Origin: Combretum micranthum
Lineage: Eukaryota; Streptophyta; Magnoliopsida; Myrtales; Combretaceae
Direction of reading: 5' to 3'
Assembly: GCA_024138025.1 (NCBI GenBank)
Contig: JAMXBD010000712.1
Span: forward strand, 372,001 to 436,000
DNA: 64,000 nucleotides
Shown here: one piece after another, positions 21,080 to 33,830 of the stretch
Position numbering within the stretch: the first letter of the stretch is position 1
Layout of the letters: the number at the start of each line of letters is the position of its first letter
Program-made: the position numbers and the translations under genes
Notes under the pieces: model-generated
The model's input: the letters and a program-made list of their open reading frames with translations, nothing else
Told to the model about the DNA's origin: nothing
The model's database searches: none

Positions 21080-21725
21080 TGTAGATGTACAAGTTTGATT
21101 ACAAAGGCCTTGAGCCTAATTCTTATTTGGATTTAACTCTTTGGGCTAATGTGACAGGGCTTAAAGAATTAAACCCAATTCAATTGGGATGATCATGGGA
21201 GTTTTGGCATGGAAGGCTTGGAGTAGGGCCCGTTGGAATTGGCCTGCCCAATTCCAACCTTTCTCAAATTGGCTCACACACATTACTATGAAGGCCTCAA
21301 TGGGCCTGGGTCCATAAGGGAGCCCACAACCATATCCATAATGAGAGGGACTCATCCTAGCCGTTGGTCGTCTGTCGCATCCGACGACATCGACAGCTGG
21401 ATTCTCTATAAATACCTTAGTCCTTACCTCATTTGGAGAAGGTGAAATCTTGGACAAACGCCGTCGTGCTGCCGGATTTCCGTCTTGGTGAATCAAACAT
21501 TTAATTTACTCAAGAACATACACGAACACATAGTACTCAGTGAGGTTGATGCTATTTAGCTCCCTCGCCTGTCACACGTGTGTTAGAGCCTATTGAGATT
21601 GCCTACTCCTCCTCCTACACAAGACTCTCTTGATCATCCTATCACGTGTTGTTTCCCTAGGTCACGCGTAGCGCGATAGTCACCGACACGCACGTGATCG
21701 TTGCATCCGGATTCATACCCACACA
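21080..21725 (+). repeat. 3' LTR of Tat1
   Basis: 646 bp, TGTAGATGTACAAG to TTCATACCCACACA, with the conserved TATA box at 21407-21414. Relative to the 5' LTR it has about 21 substitutions and four short indels by hand count. Confidence 0.95.
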
Positions 21726-21730
21726 CTTTT
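21726..21730. repeat. target-site duplication, right copy (CTTTT)
   Basis: Matches 6650-6654. Confidence 0.9.
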
Positions 21731-22064
21731 TATATATAAACTTGCTACCTATTTATACTATATTTTTACATCGTAAATATGATTATGTTAGCTGGAAAAA
21801 ATATATATATATATATATATGTGTGTATGTGTGTGCGTTGATAGACATATCTCAGCAAAAGGTTGAGCAGGCTCATACTACATTAAAATAAATAGCAATT
21901 ATATCTAAAATTTCACCCAAAATCCTAACAAATTTACCAATGAACCAAAAATTACACCTAACAACCCTAATCTAACTTGACCGAATCAATCAATAAATGT
22001 ATACATAACCTAAGTATGGTTTTTTTTTTTTTTTTCTATCTTTATCTAATCATGAACTCCTCAA
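21731..22064. other. AT-rich DNA between Tat1 and Tat2, with a microsatellite
   Basis: Contains (AT)n followed by GTGTGTATGTGTGTG (about 21800-21838) and a T-run at 22019-22036. No gene seen. Confidence 0.6.
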
Positions 22065-22393
22065 TGTAGTGGGGAGGATTTGATCGTAATGATCATGTAC
22101 GTGCTGTGTACAGCGTGCATCTCGTGCTAGAAGTGGCCTTAGAGGATTGATGTGGAAGAACCTGCAAAGAATGACTAAAAATGAGATGGCAGGGAGGAGA
22201 AGTGGGCAATCTCAAGAAGCTCGAATACACTAGTGATAGGCACATGAGCTATATAGCATCAAAACCACTATTGTAGAGAAGAGACTGTGTATTCTTTACT
22301 CTGACCTTTGTTTGATCTCTTGTGAGAGTATTCCGGTAGCACAACGACATTTTTGTCAAATTCTCGATCTATAAATTGAGGAGAAGCTCTAGG

Positions 22394-22401
22394 TATTTAT
22401 A
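22394..22401 (-). promoter_or_regulatory. TATA box of the Tat2 LTR
   Basis: TATAAATA on the minus strand in GCTCTATAAATACC, at the place equivalent to the Tat1 TATA box. Confidence 0.55.
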
Positions 22402-22566
22402 GAGCTTGGCTCTTAATAGTGTCCATTAGATGGTATTGACCATCAACAAGTAAGATGAATCCTCTTAATGATGGATTTTTTCCATGAAGCCTCTTTAAAT
22501 ACATGAGCTCCTACAGAATGGTTGAGAGTGGACAGATCGGTTCGGTCCAATGGTCCCTACTCTAAG

Positions 22567-25500
22567 TGTCACGCCCCGAAGGGTACCCTAAACGTGGCAG
22601 TCTGCCGTACACAATACAAAGCCTAGGAATGACTACCTCAGTCACGCAAAGGCTTCTATATCATGTACAAGGCGTACATTACAACCAAGAGAACGCATCG
22701 AAGTAACACAATTTATATTGATAATAAATAATTAACAAGGCAAAGAGAATACTTATCATAAAACTTATACATATTACATTTCAATTCTTAGGGCATATCC
22801 CTCTATTATCTTCAAATAAATATACATCACTAATCATATAGGTCATTACATATAAAGAACCTTACAAAATTACTTCATCTTATGATTCCGTTTCCTTCAT
22901 AGAAGCTTAACATCCTTCCATGACCCCTCAATATCATGATCCTCAATTTAAGCCACGGGTATACCTATTTCAACAAAATCTATAGGGGTATAAGCTACAA
23001 CTAGTTTAGTGAGATATTCCTTATCATTCGCACCATATTTTTAAACAAGTTTATTTAGATTTTTACGCATATGCTATGCAAACAATGCAACAATCACATG
23101 ATTACGTAAATATATATAGTTATCCGGAAACCATATATAGAACGGATTTACCCTTCCGTATCAAAGGTTAGGGAATCGAGGTTGAAGGTCCTCGACCTTC
23201 TGCTGCTAGTCCCCAGGTCCTTACCCACAGTGTTCGGTTGGCTCGGCTCTGAACCTAGAGTCGCTTTCCCCGAGCGATTTGGACTCTACAGGAAGGAACA
23301 TGGCCCGTGGCACCACATGATTACAGCCAGTCCAACTCTACGCATAGGAGTAGCAGCCTTCCGAAAAAGATGTGACTCGATGAATGCTATGCGTGAGCGT
23401 TTTATTTTTCTTAAGCCAAATCTTATTAAGGTTTATTAAGGGTGATCAATCAATTTGTCAATAAACAAGCAATCATACAAGTAAGTAAACAAAGTTATTT
23501 AAACAAACAATTTGCAGTTGCGATATTCTTAATTCTCATTTCGCATAAACATAGAATCACATATATATACACATAATCCCAAATTCCCCAAATATATATC
23601 CACTTTTATCTTTTCTTAGTATACTAATGCTACTACTTTACAAGCACAAGCAAGGTAACGAATTTAGGAGGAATAACTCACTCGTCCATTTCGCTATCTT
23701 CTTAGTCGTAGTAATCCTCGGGTAGGGTATTCCCGTATCCTTCGTCACCTAGACAAAAGAAATACCCAGGATAAGTCTTTCATGAAATTCCTATTCTTAG
23801 ATATTCTAAACTTTTCTTAAAATCGCGGTAAAATCATATAAGAGGGAATTCCAACTTAAAATGGCCATAACTCGCTCATTTTAACTCGAAATTCCGCATA
23901 TAATATACCGTTTTCTACCTATTCAAAAAGAACTTTCCATTTCTAAACTTATCTTTGTCATAAAAGGTCATTTGGGTTCCGAAAACTATAGGTACATAAT
24001 TAAAACGAAAATTACCAAACTTTTGCAAATCCGTTTTCTAACTCAACTTTATTTTAAGGAAAATCTTTTTGTAACAATATATATATATATATAAATAAAT
24101 ATGAATATATATTTGATAAATACTTTGAGTATATAGATAAGCTCACTTTATATGCAAAATTTCAAATGGTAGTATCTCAATAATTTATTTCATAAAACAA
24201 TTCTTTCTAAAGTGTTAAAACTTATCTTGATAAATTCCTTTTCAAGTATTTGGAAGAAACTTTATATTTTCATTATAAATGAGATATTCTTATTTTATTT
24301 CCTTCATTCCTTTTTTCAAAACAAGTAAATTTTCCTTTAACCTTAGTCTTTCATAAATTTCACTTCTAGTGATAAAATATCAATTTTATCAAAAAGTATA
24401 TTAGGTTGTTGAAAACCTTTTTATAATTTTGTATTTAGGATGGTTTTAGAAAATGAATCTTGTCTTCTTATATTTATTTCTAAAATATAAGTTTTTGCTT
24501 TCTAAAACTTGTTCTTTTATTTATTGATAAAATCCATTATTGTTAATCTTACTTTATTTATATTCTTTTGAAAATGAGTTCCTTCTTTTTAGAGATTTGA
24601 AAATCATTATTTTTCATAAGTGGGTTCATAACTTTATGAGTTGATTTTTTTTTATCTTAACTTTGAAAACTAGTTTGTTTTCTTAGTTTTATTATGAAGT
24701 TTAAAAGAGTTTAAATCTTAAGCTTTTTGTAAAAACTTTCAATATTAATAAATTATATTACTAAAGCTTAGGTTAACATAATATGCAAAGAAAATATTTA
24801 TTTCTTATATTTCCTTGGTAATTTATCTTTGTTATTTAAGAAAACATTGAGAAAACTCTATTTCTATATTGTTGATAATAACTTCGCGATTTTGTGATAA
24901 ATCATATAATCGAAAATCTAGCTTTGAGTTCATTTAGTAAAGTAAAATTCTAATTTTAGATTAGTTGAGATATTAACATTATGTAGATGCAAGTATCATG
25001 AGCATATAAAGTAATAAGAACATAAGAAAATACTAAAAATAAATAATGAGCAATAAAATAAATATCAAGTATTGGGAACCTTAGCTTCATCAAGATATCC
25101 CGATCAAGTATTGGAGCCTTAGCTTCATCAAGGCATCCCAGGACTAAGAATGGACTAGTCCCAAAAGATTAAAGAAAATAAACAAAAGGTTGTTTTGACT
25201 TGATATAGACAAGTCTAAAACTAGAAAGACTAGTCTTAATAACAACATGAAATAAATAAATTGCATAACTTGAAAGTAAATAAATAACAAATGAGCTTAT
25301 ATGCTCTAAATAAATATATATATATATATATACATAATATACATAATACTATATATATAAGTTAGATTAGAAGCAAATAATAACAATAATAATAACAACA
25401 TAATAAAATAGAAAGCTTATGTACAAGAACAAAACATAAACATGTTGTTGCTTTTACTACTCATATGAGTTTCAAAACAATACCATAGTCATGCTAAGTT

Positions 25501-26985
25501 ACATGACATGGATAATTAAATGGTTGAAAGAATTTTTTTTTTTACCTAAGGTATTTTTGTGTTATAAAGATGGTAGTGATTGTATAGTTATGTGGTTATG
25601 GAGAAATGGTAGTTGTATTGTATACAGGGAAATTCTTGTGAGTATTTGGTGAAAGAGAGTTTTTCGTAGAGAAAAAGTTTGTGGAGAGAGTTTGTGTAGT
25701 GAATTTGAAAGAGTTTTGGTGGTAGAATGAATTGTGTAAAAGAATGAAAGAGGAAGGGGGTATTTATAGAATTTTTGGAGTGGATTTTAGATGTAATAAA
25801 ATAATTGAAAAATAAAATAAATGAACGGGAAATGGGGAAGGAGTGGCGCCGGTTTTGCTTCAAGAGAGAGGGGGAAATTGTTTTATTTTATTTTTTGTGT
25901 AACAAAAGAAGTAATGTGAAAAGTTGATGTGAATAAAGTTGTGTTGGAAATATAAAAAGTAAGAAAATAGATATGTAGGTGTAAAAAATAGGTGTAAGAA
26001 AAAGTAGAGATAGTAAAATAGTAATGAATAGTAGAAAAGTACTATGAATAGTAGACTAGATAATTAAAGTACCGGTAGTAATAAAAATACGCATAATAAT
26101 GCGATATCTGTAATTTTTAGCTACCGAAAAATTCTAAAACTGATATTTTTGGAATCCTTGTATTTTTACGAGTCTATTGATATAAACGGAATGTTTTAAA
26201 TATTCCAAGCTCCGGGACACGTTTTTCGAGCACTGATCCCGTTTGAGTCCGAAGGACACTCGAAATTCATGAATTTGATATTTTTATGTTACCATATATT
26301 ATTACGAACTATTTTAGATCATTAACTCAATTTCGTTTTCTGGGGTTCGAGAATGCGCGATTGCCGGATCTTAAACACCAGGGTTTGTTATAGGCTTCGT
26401 TGACTTTAAGGTTCCGGTTTGACTTCTGTTTTCATTGAGATATTCGTAAGATCGTATAATTTTCGAGTTTTGATCGTTTTATATTTTTAGCTTGACATCT
26501 ATGGTTTCTATTATTTTATTTGTGATTATTTAATAGTTTTTAGTTTTCTGATCATTTAACCGAGTCTAGGGTTATGAGTTGACTCAGTTTGACTTTTGGT
26601 GAAAATTGAAAATTGTGATTCAAAATTTTATCGAAGGATTTAAGATTTATCAATTCGTTGTTAAGCGTATTTGGATTTATTGTTTTGATTTGCGTTTAGG
26701 AATTTGGGTAGATGATTTGATTGGCGTACGGACATTGATTAGACCAGTAGTTGGACTTTATATTTTGTTTCAAGGGTTCTCGTTTTCTCATGATTGAGAA
26801 AACTCGTTTTTGATCTTATTTGGAATTTAAGTTTTAACTTGATTCGATTCTTTAGGGTTTTGTTTCCGGTGTTTTGACTCGGTCTAGAATTTGGTTTTTA
26901 TCTTGAGTCAATTTTCGGGATTTAAATTTTTGATATTAGACTTCTAGGATTATTTTTAAGAATTATGAAATTTTCGGGGTTTACA
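22567..26985 (-). mobile_element. family 1 solo LTR, copy A (4.42 kb)
   Basis: On the plus strand it runs from TGTCACGCCCCGAAGGG to GGGGTTTACA; its sense strand therefore reads TGTAAACCCC...GGGCGTGACA. Sense TATAAATA at 25768-25761 is followed by CT-rich leader sequence, so the U3 is about 1.2 kb and R-U5 about 3.2 kb. Flanks give an imperfect target duplication (CTTAG / CTT-G), confirmed by the Tat1 LTR alignment. No internal coding region is attached. A block at about 23240-23440 resembles an antisense ORF shared with copies E and I. Confidence 0.8.
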
Positions 26986-27093
26986 CAAGCCCACTATATC
27001 AAATCTTCCTTAATCATCCCAGATTTCATGGACTTGACTCTCTGGGCCCTATCACTTAGCCCAAAGAGTTAGATCCAAAATTAGCCTTCTACA

Positions 27094-27102
27094 TTTTGCC
27101 CC
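27094..27102 (-). other. polypurine tract of Tat2
   Basis: GGGGCAAAA on the minus strand directly before the LTR start, matching the Tat1 tract. Confidence 0.75.
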
Positions 27103-28659
27103 ACAATCAAAATTCTTGGATGAAGTCAAGTATTTTGGGTACTAGCTGCTGTATACTTTGGTCAATACTCATGCATGATACTGTTAAGTGCTTTCTTAGA
27201 GTCGAAGACTTTACTTGTTGTGGATAAGCCATTGAATAAAACCAAGTGTTAGCAATACAACTAAGACCATTGCATGTAATGGTATTATAGTGCACAAACT
27301 CGGAACACCGCTCTAGTTGCATATGTCGCATTATGTTTCTATGAATATCTGTTGCTCTATGTATCTTGCCTTCAGGGTAACATATATTGAATAAAACTTC
27401 TCCGATGAACAAACATCTTCATGTACTATAATTTTATTCACATGAATGACCCATGTTTTGGTCTGTTGGATTATGTCGAAAGTGAATTTACTACGACAAT
27501 TAATCGAAGAGAAATTCCTGCTCCATTCTTTAAGAATAAATCATCACAAAACATTTGATTCCCTTCACAGGTTCCCTGCATCTTCATCTCTCATTTCTTG
27601 AAAAACAAATACTCCGCATCCTTGTTAAAATAGATATTGTGATGTATTTTCGGAATTTTCCACGTCTAGTTTATGCCCAAATCGTCAGCAAACAAGATTT
27701 GTCATTCTCAAATAATTCACCGTAGTCCCATTCAATTTCTTGACCCTCATCTACAAGATAGAAATGATATACATATATATATAAAGAGAGAGAGAGGAAA
27801 GTCCTTTCCTTATTTAGATCATAATAACCCATTGTCTTTTTAATATGGTCACACATATACCATGATGAAGAATGGAAATATGGTATTCCCGTTAGTATCG
27901 AACATGAATATAATATAGTATATTTTAAGAAATTCTCAAAAGAATAACTCTTGTTCAAAAGATAACTCTGAAGTATCATATCTCAAATCATATCTTCTCA
28001 ATTGAAATCAATACATAAATGTAAATCTCCACACCAAGCCAATATAAAAATCTTAAATGTAATATTCACTAACCGTGAATCTTTAATCTAATTCCTCATC
28101 CTTTATTTCCTTCCTTGTAATATTAAATTTTCCATTCTTAATATAATATTCAAAAGGTTCATAATCTTATCTCCACATCAAAAAGCAAACGGATGAATCA
28201 TATAATATCAAAACTCAAGTTTATATCCTTCGTATCTTTTATGACTAGAACTCCACATGAAATTGTAGGTAACATCTGACTTCAACGCCGATCCTAATCT
28301 CCTTAGCCTTTCATTTTTCTTTCTTTTTTTTATTTTACCTATTGACCAATTGACAATGGATTGAGGCGTGTTATGCAAATCCTTGACGTGGTTGGAATAC
28401 CTAATGTTTGACATTGCATAATTTTAATTCATCCTCAGACCTCCTTAAAAAAAAAAAAAGAAAAATCTTTGAGACCCCTATACGAATTACATGAAGAAAT
28501 CCTTCTCCCTTCATAGTCTTCTATACATGAACTTTTGGCACCCATTCACTCTTTTACATTGTGGGCCAGATTCCCCATCTCCATATTGATTTCTTTCTGA
28601 TTCTTCATATGATGTATATTATTAATTTACATCGATCACATTGAATATGCGCATATTAA

Positions 28660-29150
28660 AAAATGTGTCAGAACCGGACCGAAGTTTAATCCGGACAAAC
28701 TAGGGGGTCAGGGGTCGGATCGGGTTCAACAGGGGGTCGAATCGGGATCACGAAAAAATAAAAATATAAGGGATAATTTAATTATAAAAGACCAATATAT
28801 GTGTCATAAATTTATATTTGGATCAAATTCATCAATTAATTATTAATTAAATATGATTTAATGATTATATTTTATAAATTTATAATAAAGTATGAGTAAA
28901 TATTTAAATTTTTATTTTTTTCTATCCATATCAACTTGTTCAACTCGGTTTGGGTCGACCGGTTCAACCGCCCGGGTCGACTAGGTCAACCGGATCTCGT
29001 CAATTTGTTACAAAAATGAGTTCTAGGTGAAACCCGACCCGTCGATTCGTTACAAAAACGAGTCTTAGATGAGACCCGACCCGACATTAGTATCAGTTCC
29101 GATTGAACCGGATTGAACCGGCCGGTCCGAACCGGTTTTGAAAACCATGA
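28660..29150. mobile_element. possible non-autonomous DNA element (MITE-like), GC-richer island
   Basis: The ends carry degenerate inverted sequence (GTCAGAACCGG at left, CCGGTTTTGAAAACC at right), many CCGGTT/GGGTCGA motifs, and possible ATTAA duplications just outside. A 55-60-bp near-duplication occurs inside (GTTACAAAAATGAG... and GTTACAAAAACGAG...). The termini are too diverged for a firm family call. Confidence 0.35.
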
Positions 29151-29817
29151 TTAATGGCTATACGTGCTCAAGACTATTCATACTATCAACCTAACCTAGG
29201 AGAGGACAATTTACGATAGTGCGCCATCGATAACTCTTCGTCATAAGAGGTGACGTCACTATTTATCTATTTAATTAAACTCCAAAAATTGAAGTAGCCG
29301 CACTGCCACGGTATCATCTATCAAATGCCAAGGAGTCAACAACACAATAATCCTTTCATTGCCCAACAGCTTAATCTTGATCATGTATAAGGTTTTTCGT
29401 TTCTTTCCTTTTATTTATTCCTTTTCCTTAAAAAAAAAAAAAAACTTACTAGATTGATGAAAAATAATTATGACGATATCACTTTTAATCTTGCCATTTG
29501 TGTTTGCTTTATGATACTTGCACCAAGTTGTAGTTGTATATAGTATATTCTTGATAGAGCTAGAATAATCCTTCTTTTATTTTCTATAAAATCTTGATAA
29601 TTTTGAACTCCGGTGGCAATTTTTATGCTCTTGGTAACACTGATAATCTTGATAATATCAATAATCTTAATGACAGTAATATTCTTAATCATCTTTGTGT
29701 TCTTGATATTTTTTTTCATAATATTGAATTCACTTGCCATGTATGCTTGCAACTTCTTTTCTATAAATTGATAGATGACAAGCTGTATAAGGACAAGCTT
29801 GATAGTGGCAAATAAGT

Positions 29818-30110
29818 ATCTACGATAGTTGTCTAGCTATTATTCCCGTGGTGGTTGTCTAGCTGCTGCAATCACTATTCAATGATAGTTGTCTAGCTAT
29901 TACAAATGAATAGCAGTGATAGTTTTCGAGCTATCACAAAAAGGTGTTGGTTATCTAGCTACACCAAATACACTTATTACCACAATTAAGTTTGATAATA
30001 ATATTAGTAATAGTTGTCTAGTTATTACAAAAAGGTGTTAGTTGTCTAGCCACGCCAAATACACTTGTTGCCACAATTGAGTTTGATAATAATATCCTTA
30101 TGATTTGTTG
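29818..30110. repeat. tandem-motif tract in the Tat2 3' region
   Basis: The motif GATAGTTGTCTAGCTATT and variants occur seven times. The last part is a ~95-bp unit (AAAAGGTGTTRGTTRTCTAGC ... GTTTGATAATAATAT) present twice. The position in the element matches the 190-bp tandem block of Tat1, but the sequence is unrelated. Confidence 0.75.
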
Positions 30111-30183
30111 CTTACCAGCACAAATTCCAATAGCTTGTGTCACGACCTATGTAACATCCAAAAATAAGGACATTACGACCCGC

Positions 30184-33100
30184 TATCACTTCCCGAAGGG
30201 TACCCTAAATATGGCAATCCACCACATGTGATATCAAGACTTAAGAATGACTACCTTAGCCATGCGAAAGTCTTGGTATTATATGTAAGGCGTCTAAGAC
30301 AGTAATAGAAAACGCTTTTGGAAAGTGTGGTCTAAGTAAGAAAAAATGAACATACAAGAATCTAGAAATAAAATAGATCATAATATTGATAATTAAAGAT
30401 TTATTACATGATTCTTAGGGGCATACCCCCACTAAAATCCAAGGATCGAAATAACTAATAGTCTTTACAATAATTCAATACTGCATCAAAAGATTTCAAA
30501 GGAATTCTAATCTAATCTTTCAAGTAGATTTCCTTCAAAAACTCCCAAAAGATAACTTACGCAGATAAGAAGAGACCTCGGGTACAAAAACAGGTGCTCT
30601 TGTGAATACAAATATCTATAAGGGCATGAGCTTACAGGCTTAGTGAGTTTAATCCCAAAATTCATACTTGATATAAAATATCAATTAAGTTTATTAAACA
30701 AGCAAATGGGATGCAACAAACACGTAAGCATGCAAGACATATGATTTTCCGGGAATCATATGTTGAATGAATTATGCTCTTCATTCGGGGTTAGGTATTC
30801 TAGCCCATTACGGCCACTACTTCTTTTTAAAAACAATTTTTATGGATATTATCAGCTCCTATACGCCATAGAAAACATGTAGTTATTACTAGCTCCTACT
30901 AGCCACCAATTTATGTAGTTTTTACTGGCTCCCACTCGCCACATACATGATATATCGGTTATGCCTACCACCACTATCATACACTTGTCCCACCAATTGT
31001 ATAATAGCGAATGCAATGTGACTCAACATATGAAGTGCATGCATCAATTTTTAATTAGAGCTTAGCCGTTGTATTCTAATTTCTTACAAGTGATCAATCA
31101 ATTTCAAACACTTTAATGTGATAATAAGCATACAATTTATTACAAGCAATTCATGCTTCGATATTCTTAATATTCTTTCAACACATCATCATACATCTTC
31201 AATTTTATCTTTCCTTAAGTCTAATTCGACTAAATTTACAACCACAAACATAAGCATGAAAAATAAGGGGAGTAGACTCACTCGGCCATGATGATACTTT
31301 TCTCTTATGGATGAGTTGATCGGTAATTCCACTAATCGAAATAATCCTCCGAGTACGAACACTCCTCCTTTGGATCACCTAATCATAATGAGTATTTCTT
31401 GTTGATTCTACGATATTATCAAAACCAATGTCATAAGATCGTCAAAATTCGTATAGAAGATAATTCCAACTCAAAGGTCATAACTTGGTTATTTTAACTC
31501 GGAATTGCACATATAATATATCGTTTTCTACCTATTTAAAAGATCTATCCATTTCTAAAACTATTTTCATCATACTAAGTCATTTGGGCTCCGAAACAGT
31601 GGCATCAGATCACCACGAATTTTGCAAAGCTTGATTTTGTAAACTTTTCCTTATCTTACAAATACTTGTAAAAATATAGATACTATAATGGTTGAAAAGA
31701 CCTTTAATATATATATATATATATATTGAATCATATCAAATGCATGAATTTAATGAAGTTGTCTCAACCATGAATTTTTTTATAAAAGCAAAGTCTTTTA
31801 AAAATTTAGAAAAGCAAAACTTTTGAAGATTTCTACTTAGCTTGTTAGAAAGTTTCTTAAGTTATTTTAAATGAGTATTTTTTTCTCCTTAATTCTATTT
31901 CCTTAGTCTTTTAAATTTCAAATGAATGATTTTTTTTTCTAAATTCCTTATAGCTTAGTTTTTAATACTTTTTTTAAAGTAGTAAAAATCTATTAATTCT
32001 ATACTTTCTTAATCTTTCTTAAAAATAAAATTTCCTAAGTTTTTTTTAATTTATTCTTTAAGATCATTCTATTCTTATGAAAGAAATTTTCTTGGTGTTT
32101 ATCAAACTAGTCTATTTTATATTCTAAAGTATTGATGGAAAAACAATGAGAATTAGTAAAACTTTTGTTAAATAAGAATTTGAACTTTTAATTTTAAAGA
32201 ATACTTTTCCACTTTACAACTTTGTAAGGTGTATGTGTGTATTATCTAAGAATTCCTATATTCTTCAGTTTCTAAGATCTATTATGAGTTCCATTAGATT
32301 TCTTAGAAAGGATTTACTAAGATAGGTTCTTAAGTTTTTTTTTTATAGAAAATCATATCTTTCATTACAACATTTCTTTTGGAAAAGAACTTCTATTTAA
32401 GAAAACCTTTTTCCTTCTTTATCTTGTTGAGACAAAATCAATATTTTCATGCATGATCATGAATATGAAATTATGAAAGCATAAGAAAGGCATAATAAGT
32501 AATAAAATGAGCAAGTAAAGAAATATATCAAGTATCGGAAACCTTAGCTTCATCAAGGTATCCCGGGACTAAGAATAGACTAGTCCCAAAAGAAAGAAAA
32601 TATTATTTTGACTTGATGAGGACAAGTCTAAGACTAGAGACTCGTCTTAAAACAACATGAAATAGGTAAATAAATTGTATAACTTGGAAGTAAATAAACA
32701 ATAATGAGCTTATATGCTCTAAAGATTATATATAAGTACATAAGTTTATGTATTAAGAGGTTAACATAATATCAACAATAATATGAACAAAATAAAATAA
32801 CAACATAAAAATATATAAATACGTATTTATGAACAAAAACAATACATGAACATAGTGTAGCTTCCCTAACATTAAGTTTAGGAAACTTACACCATGGTCA
32901 TGTAAAGTTACATGACGTAGTAAGAGAGATTTTAAGAAATTTCTCACCTAGAGTAGTATTTGTAGAAGAAGAGGGTTTTGAGGAGAAAATTTTAGAGAGT
33001 TTTGGGAGAGTGTTTGAGAGGAGATTTGGAGAGAATTTTGGAGTAATTTATGGGTAGTAGATGTATGAATGAAGTGAAAGAGGATGGGGTATTTATAGGA

Positions 33101-33830
33101 AAATAGGGAGTGAATTTTGAGTGATTTAATTAAAAGAAAAAATAAAAATTGAGAAGAGAGGGAGAATGTGTTGGGGGGGAGGGGGTGGCGAAGGCACCGG
33201 CCACTTAGTAAGAGAGAGGGAGAGATGATATTTTTTTTTGTATTTTGTATATTAAAAAGTAATAATGTGTAAGGTAGATATGATATAAAGTTATAAAAAC
33301 GTAAAACGTAAAAGATAATAGGTGTATAGAGGTGTAAGAGTATGTGTTAGAAAAAGTAAAGATAAATGAATAGTATAGAATAATAATGAATAGTATAATG
33401 TAAAGTAGATGTGACTAGTAACATACCGATAGTAAGAAAATACGCGTATAATAGCGATATTTGTATTTTTCTTGTTACTGAAAAATTACGAAATTGACAT
33501 TTTTGAAATCCTTGTATTAAATCGATCCTAATGGTGTCATCGGAATACTTTCACCATTTCGAGCTCCAGGACACGTTTTTCGAGAACTTATCCCGTTTGA
33601 GTCTAAAGGACACTCGAAATTCACAAATCTGATATTTTTACGTTTCCTCATATTATTACAAACTATTATCACTAATTATCTCAACTTTGTTTTCTAGGGC
33701 TAAAGAATACGGGAATGCTAGATCTAAATTCTAAGGTTTATACTATACTTTTGTTGACCTTTAGGGTTTCCGATTGACTTTTAATTCTAAGATTAAACTT
33801 AAAAATTAACCGAAATATCAGGGGTTTACA
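30184..33830 (-). mobile_element. family 1 solo LTR, copy B (3.65 kb)
   Basis: Plus strand from TATCACTTCCCGAAGGG (TG mutated to TA) to GGGGTTTACA. Flanks CCCGC and ACCGC differ by one base. Sense TATA box at 33097-33090. Inserted 34 bp inside the family 2 LTR. It shares with copies C and J a minisatellite of CTCCTACTCGCCA-like units (about 30845-30955). Confidence 0.8.

Larger units (their letters stand above)
6655..21725 (+). mobile_element. Tat1: complete Ty3/gypsy Tat-lineage LTR retrotransposon
   Basis: 15,071 bp between TG and CA termini with matching LTRs, a primer site, a polypurine tract and a 5-bp target duplication. Order: 5' LTR, PBS, gag, protease, RT, RNase H, a second archaeal-type RNase H, integrase, then a 7.4-kb 3' region with an antisense PMD gene and tandem repeats. 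Two RNase H domains and a long 3' region with an antisense extra ORF are hallmarks of the plant Tat lineage (Ogre, Retand, Grande relatives). There is no ORF upstream of gag, unlike Ogre. The LTRs differ at about 25 places by hand count (roughly 96% identity), so the insertion is fairly recent but gag is already broken. Confidence 0.95.
22065..27093 (-). repeat. 3' LTR of Tat2, split by a family 1 solo LTR
   Basis: Two pieces, 27093-26986 and 22566-22065, together about 610 bp. On the minus strand it starts TGTAGAAGGCTAATTTTGG, shares CTAACTCTTTGGGCTAA with the Tat1 LTR, resumes after the insertion with CTTAGAGTAGGG (Tat1: CTTGGAGTAGGG), and ends CCCACTACA (Tat1: CCCACACA). The join in the Tat1 alignment shows that the 4.4-kb piece between is an insertion. 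Confidence 0.75.
27103..30144. other. 3' untranslated region of Tat2
   Basis: Placed by its position between the Tat2 polypurine tract and PMD relic. No coding region is supported. It holds a GC-richer insertion (28660-29150) and a tandem-motif tract (29818-30110). A/T runs and short frames only elsewhere. Confidence 0.55.

Noticed and set aside
22567..26985. Family 1 units as MITEs or stand-alone DNA transposons
   Set aside because: TG...CA ends, 5-bp duplications, LTR-like TATA and leader structure, and copy I adjoining a primer site and gag make them LTRs.
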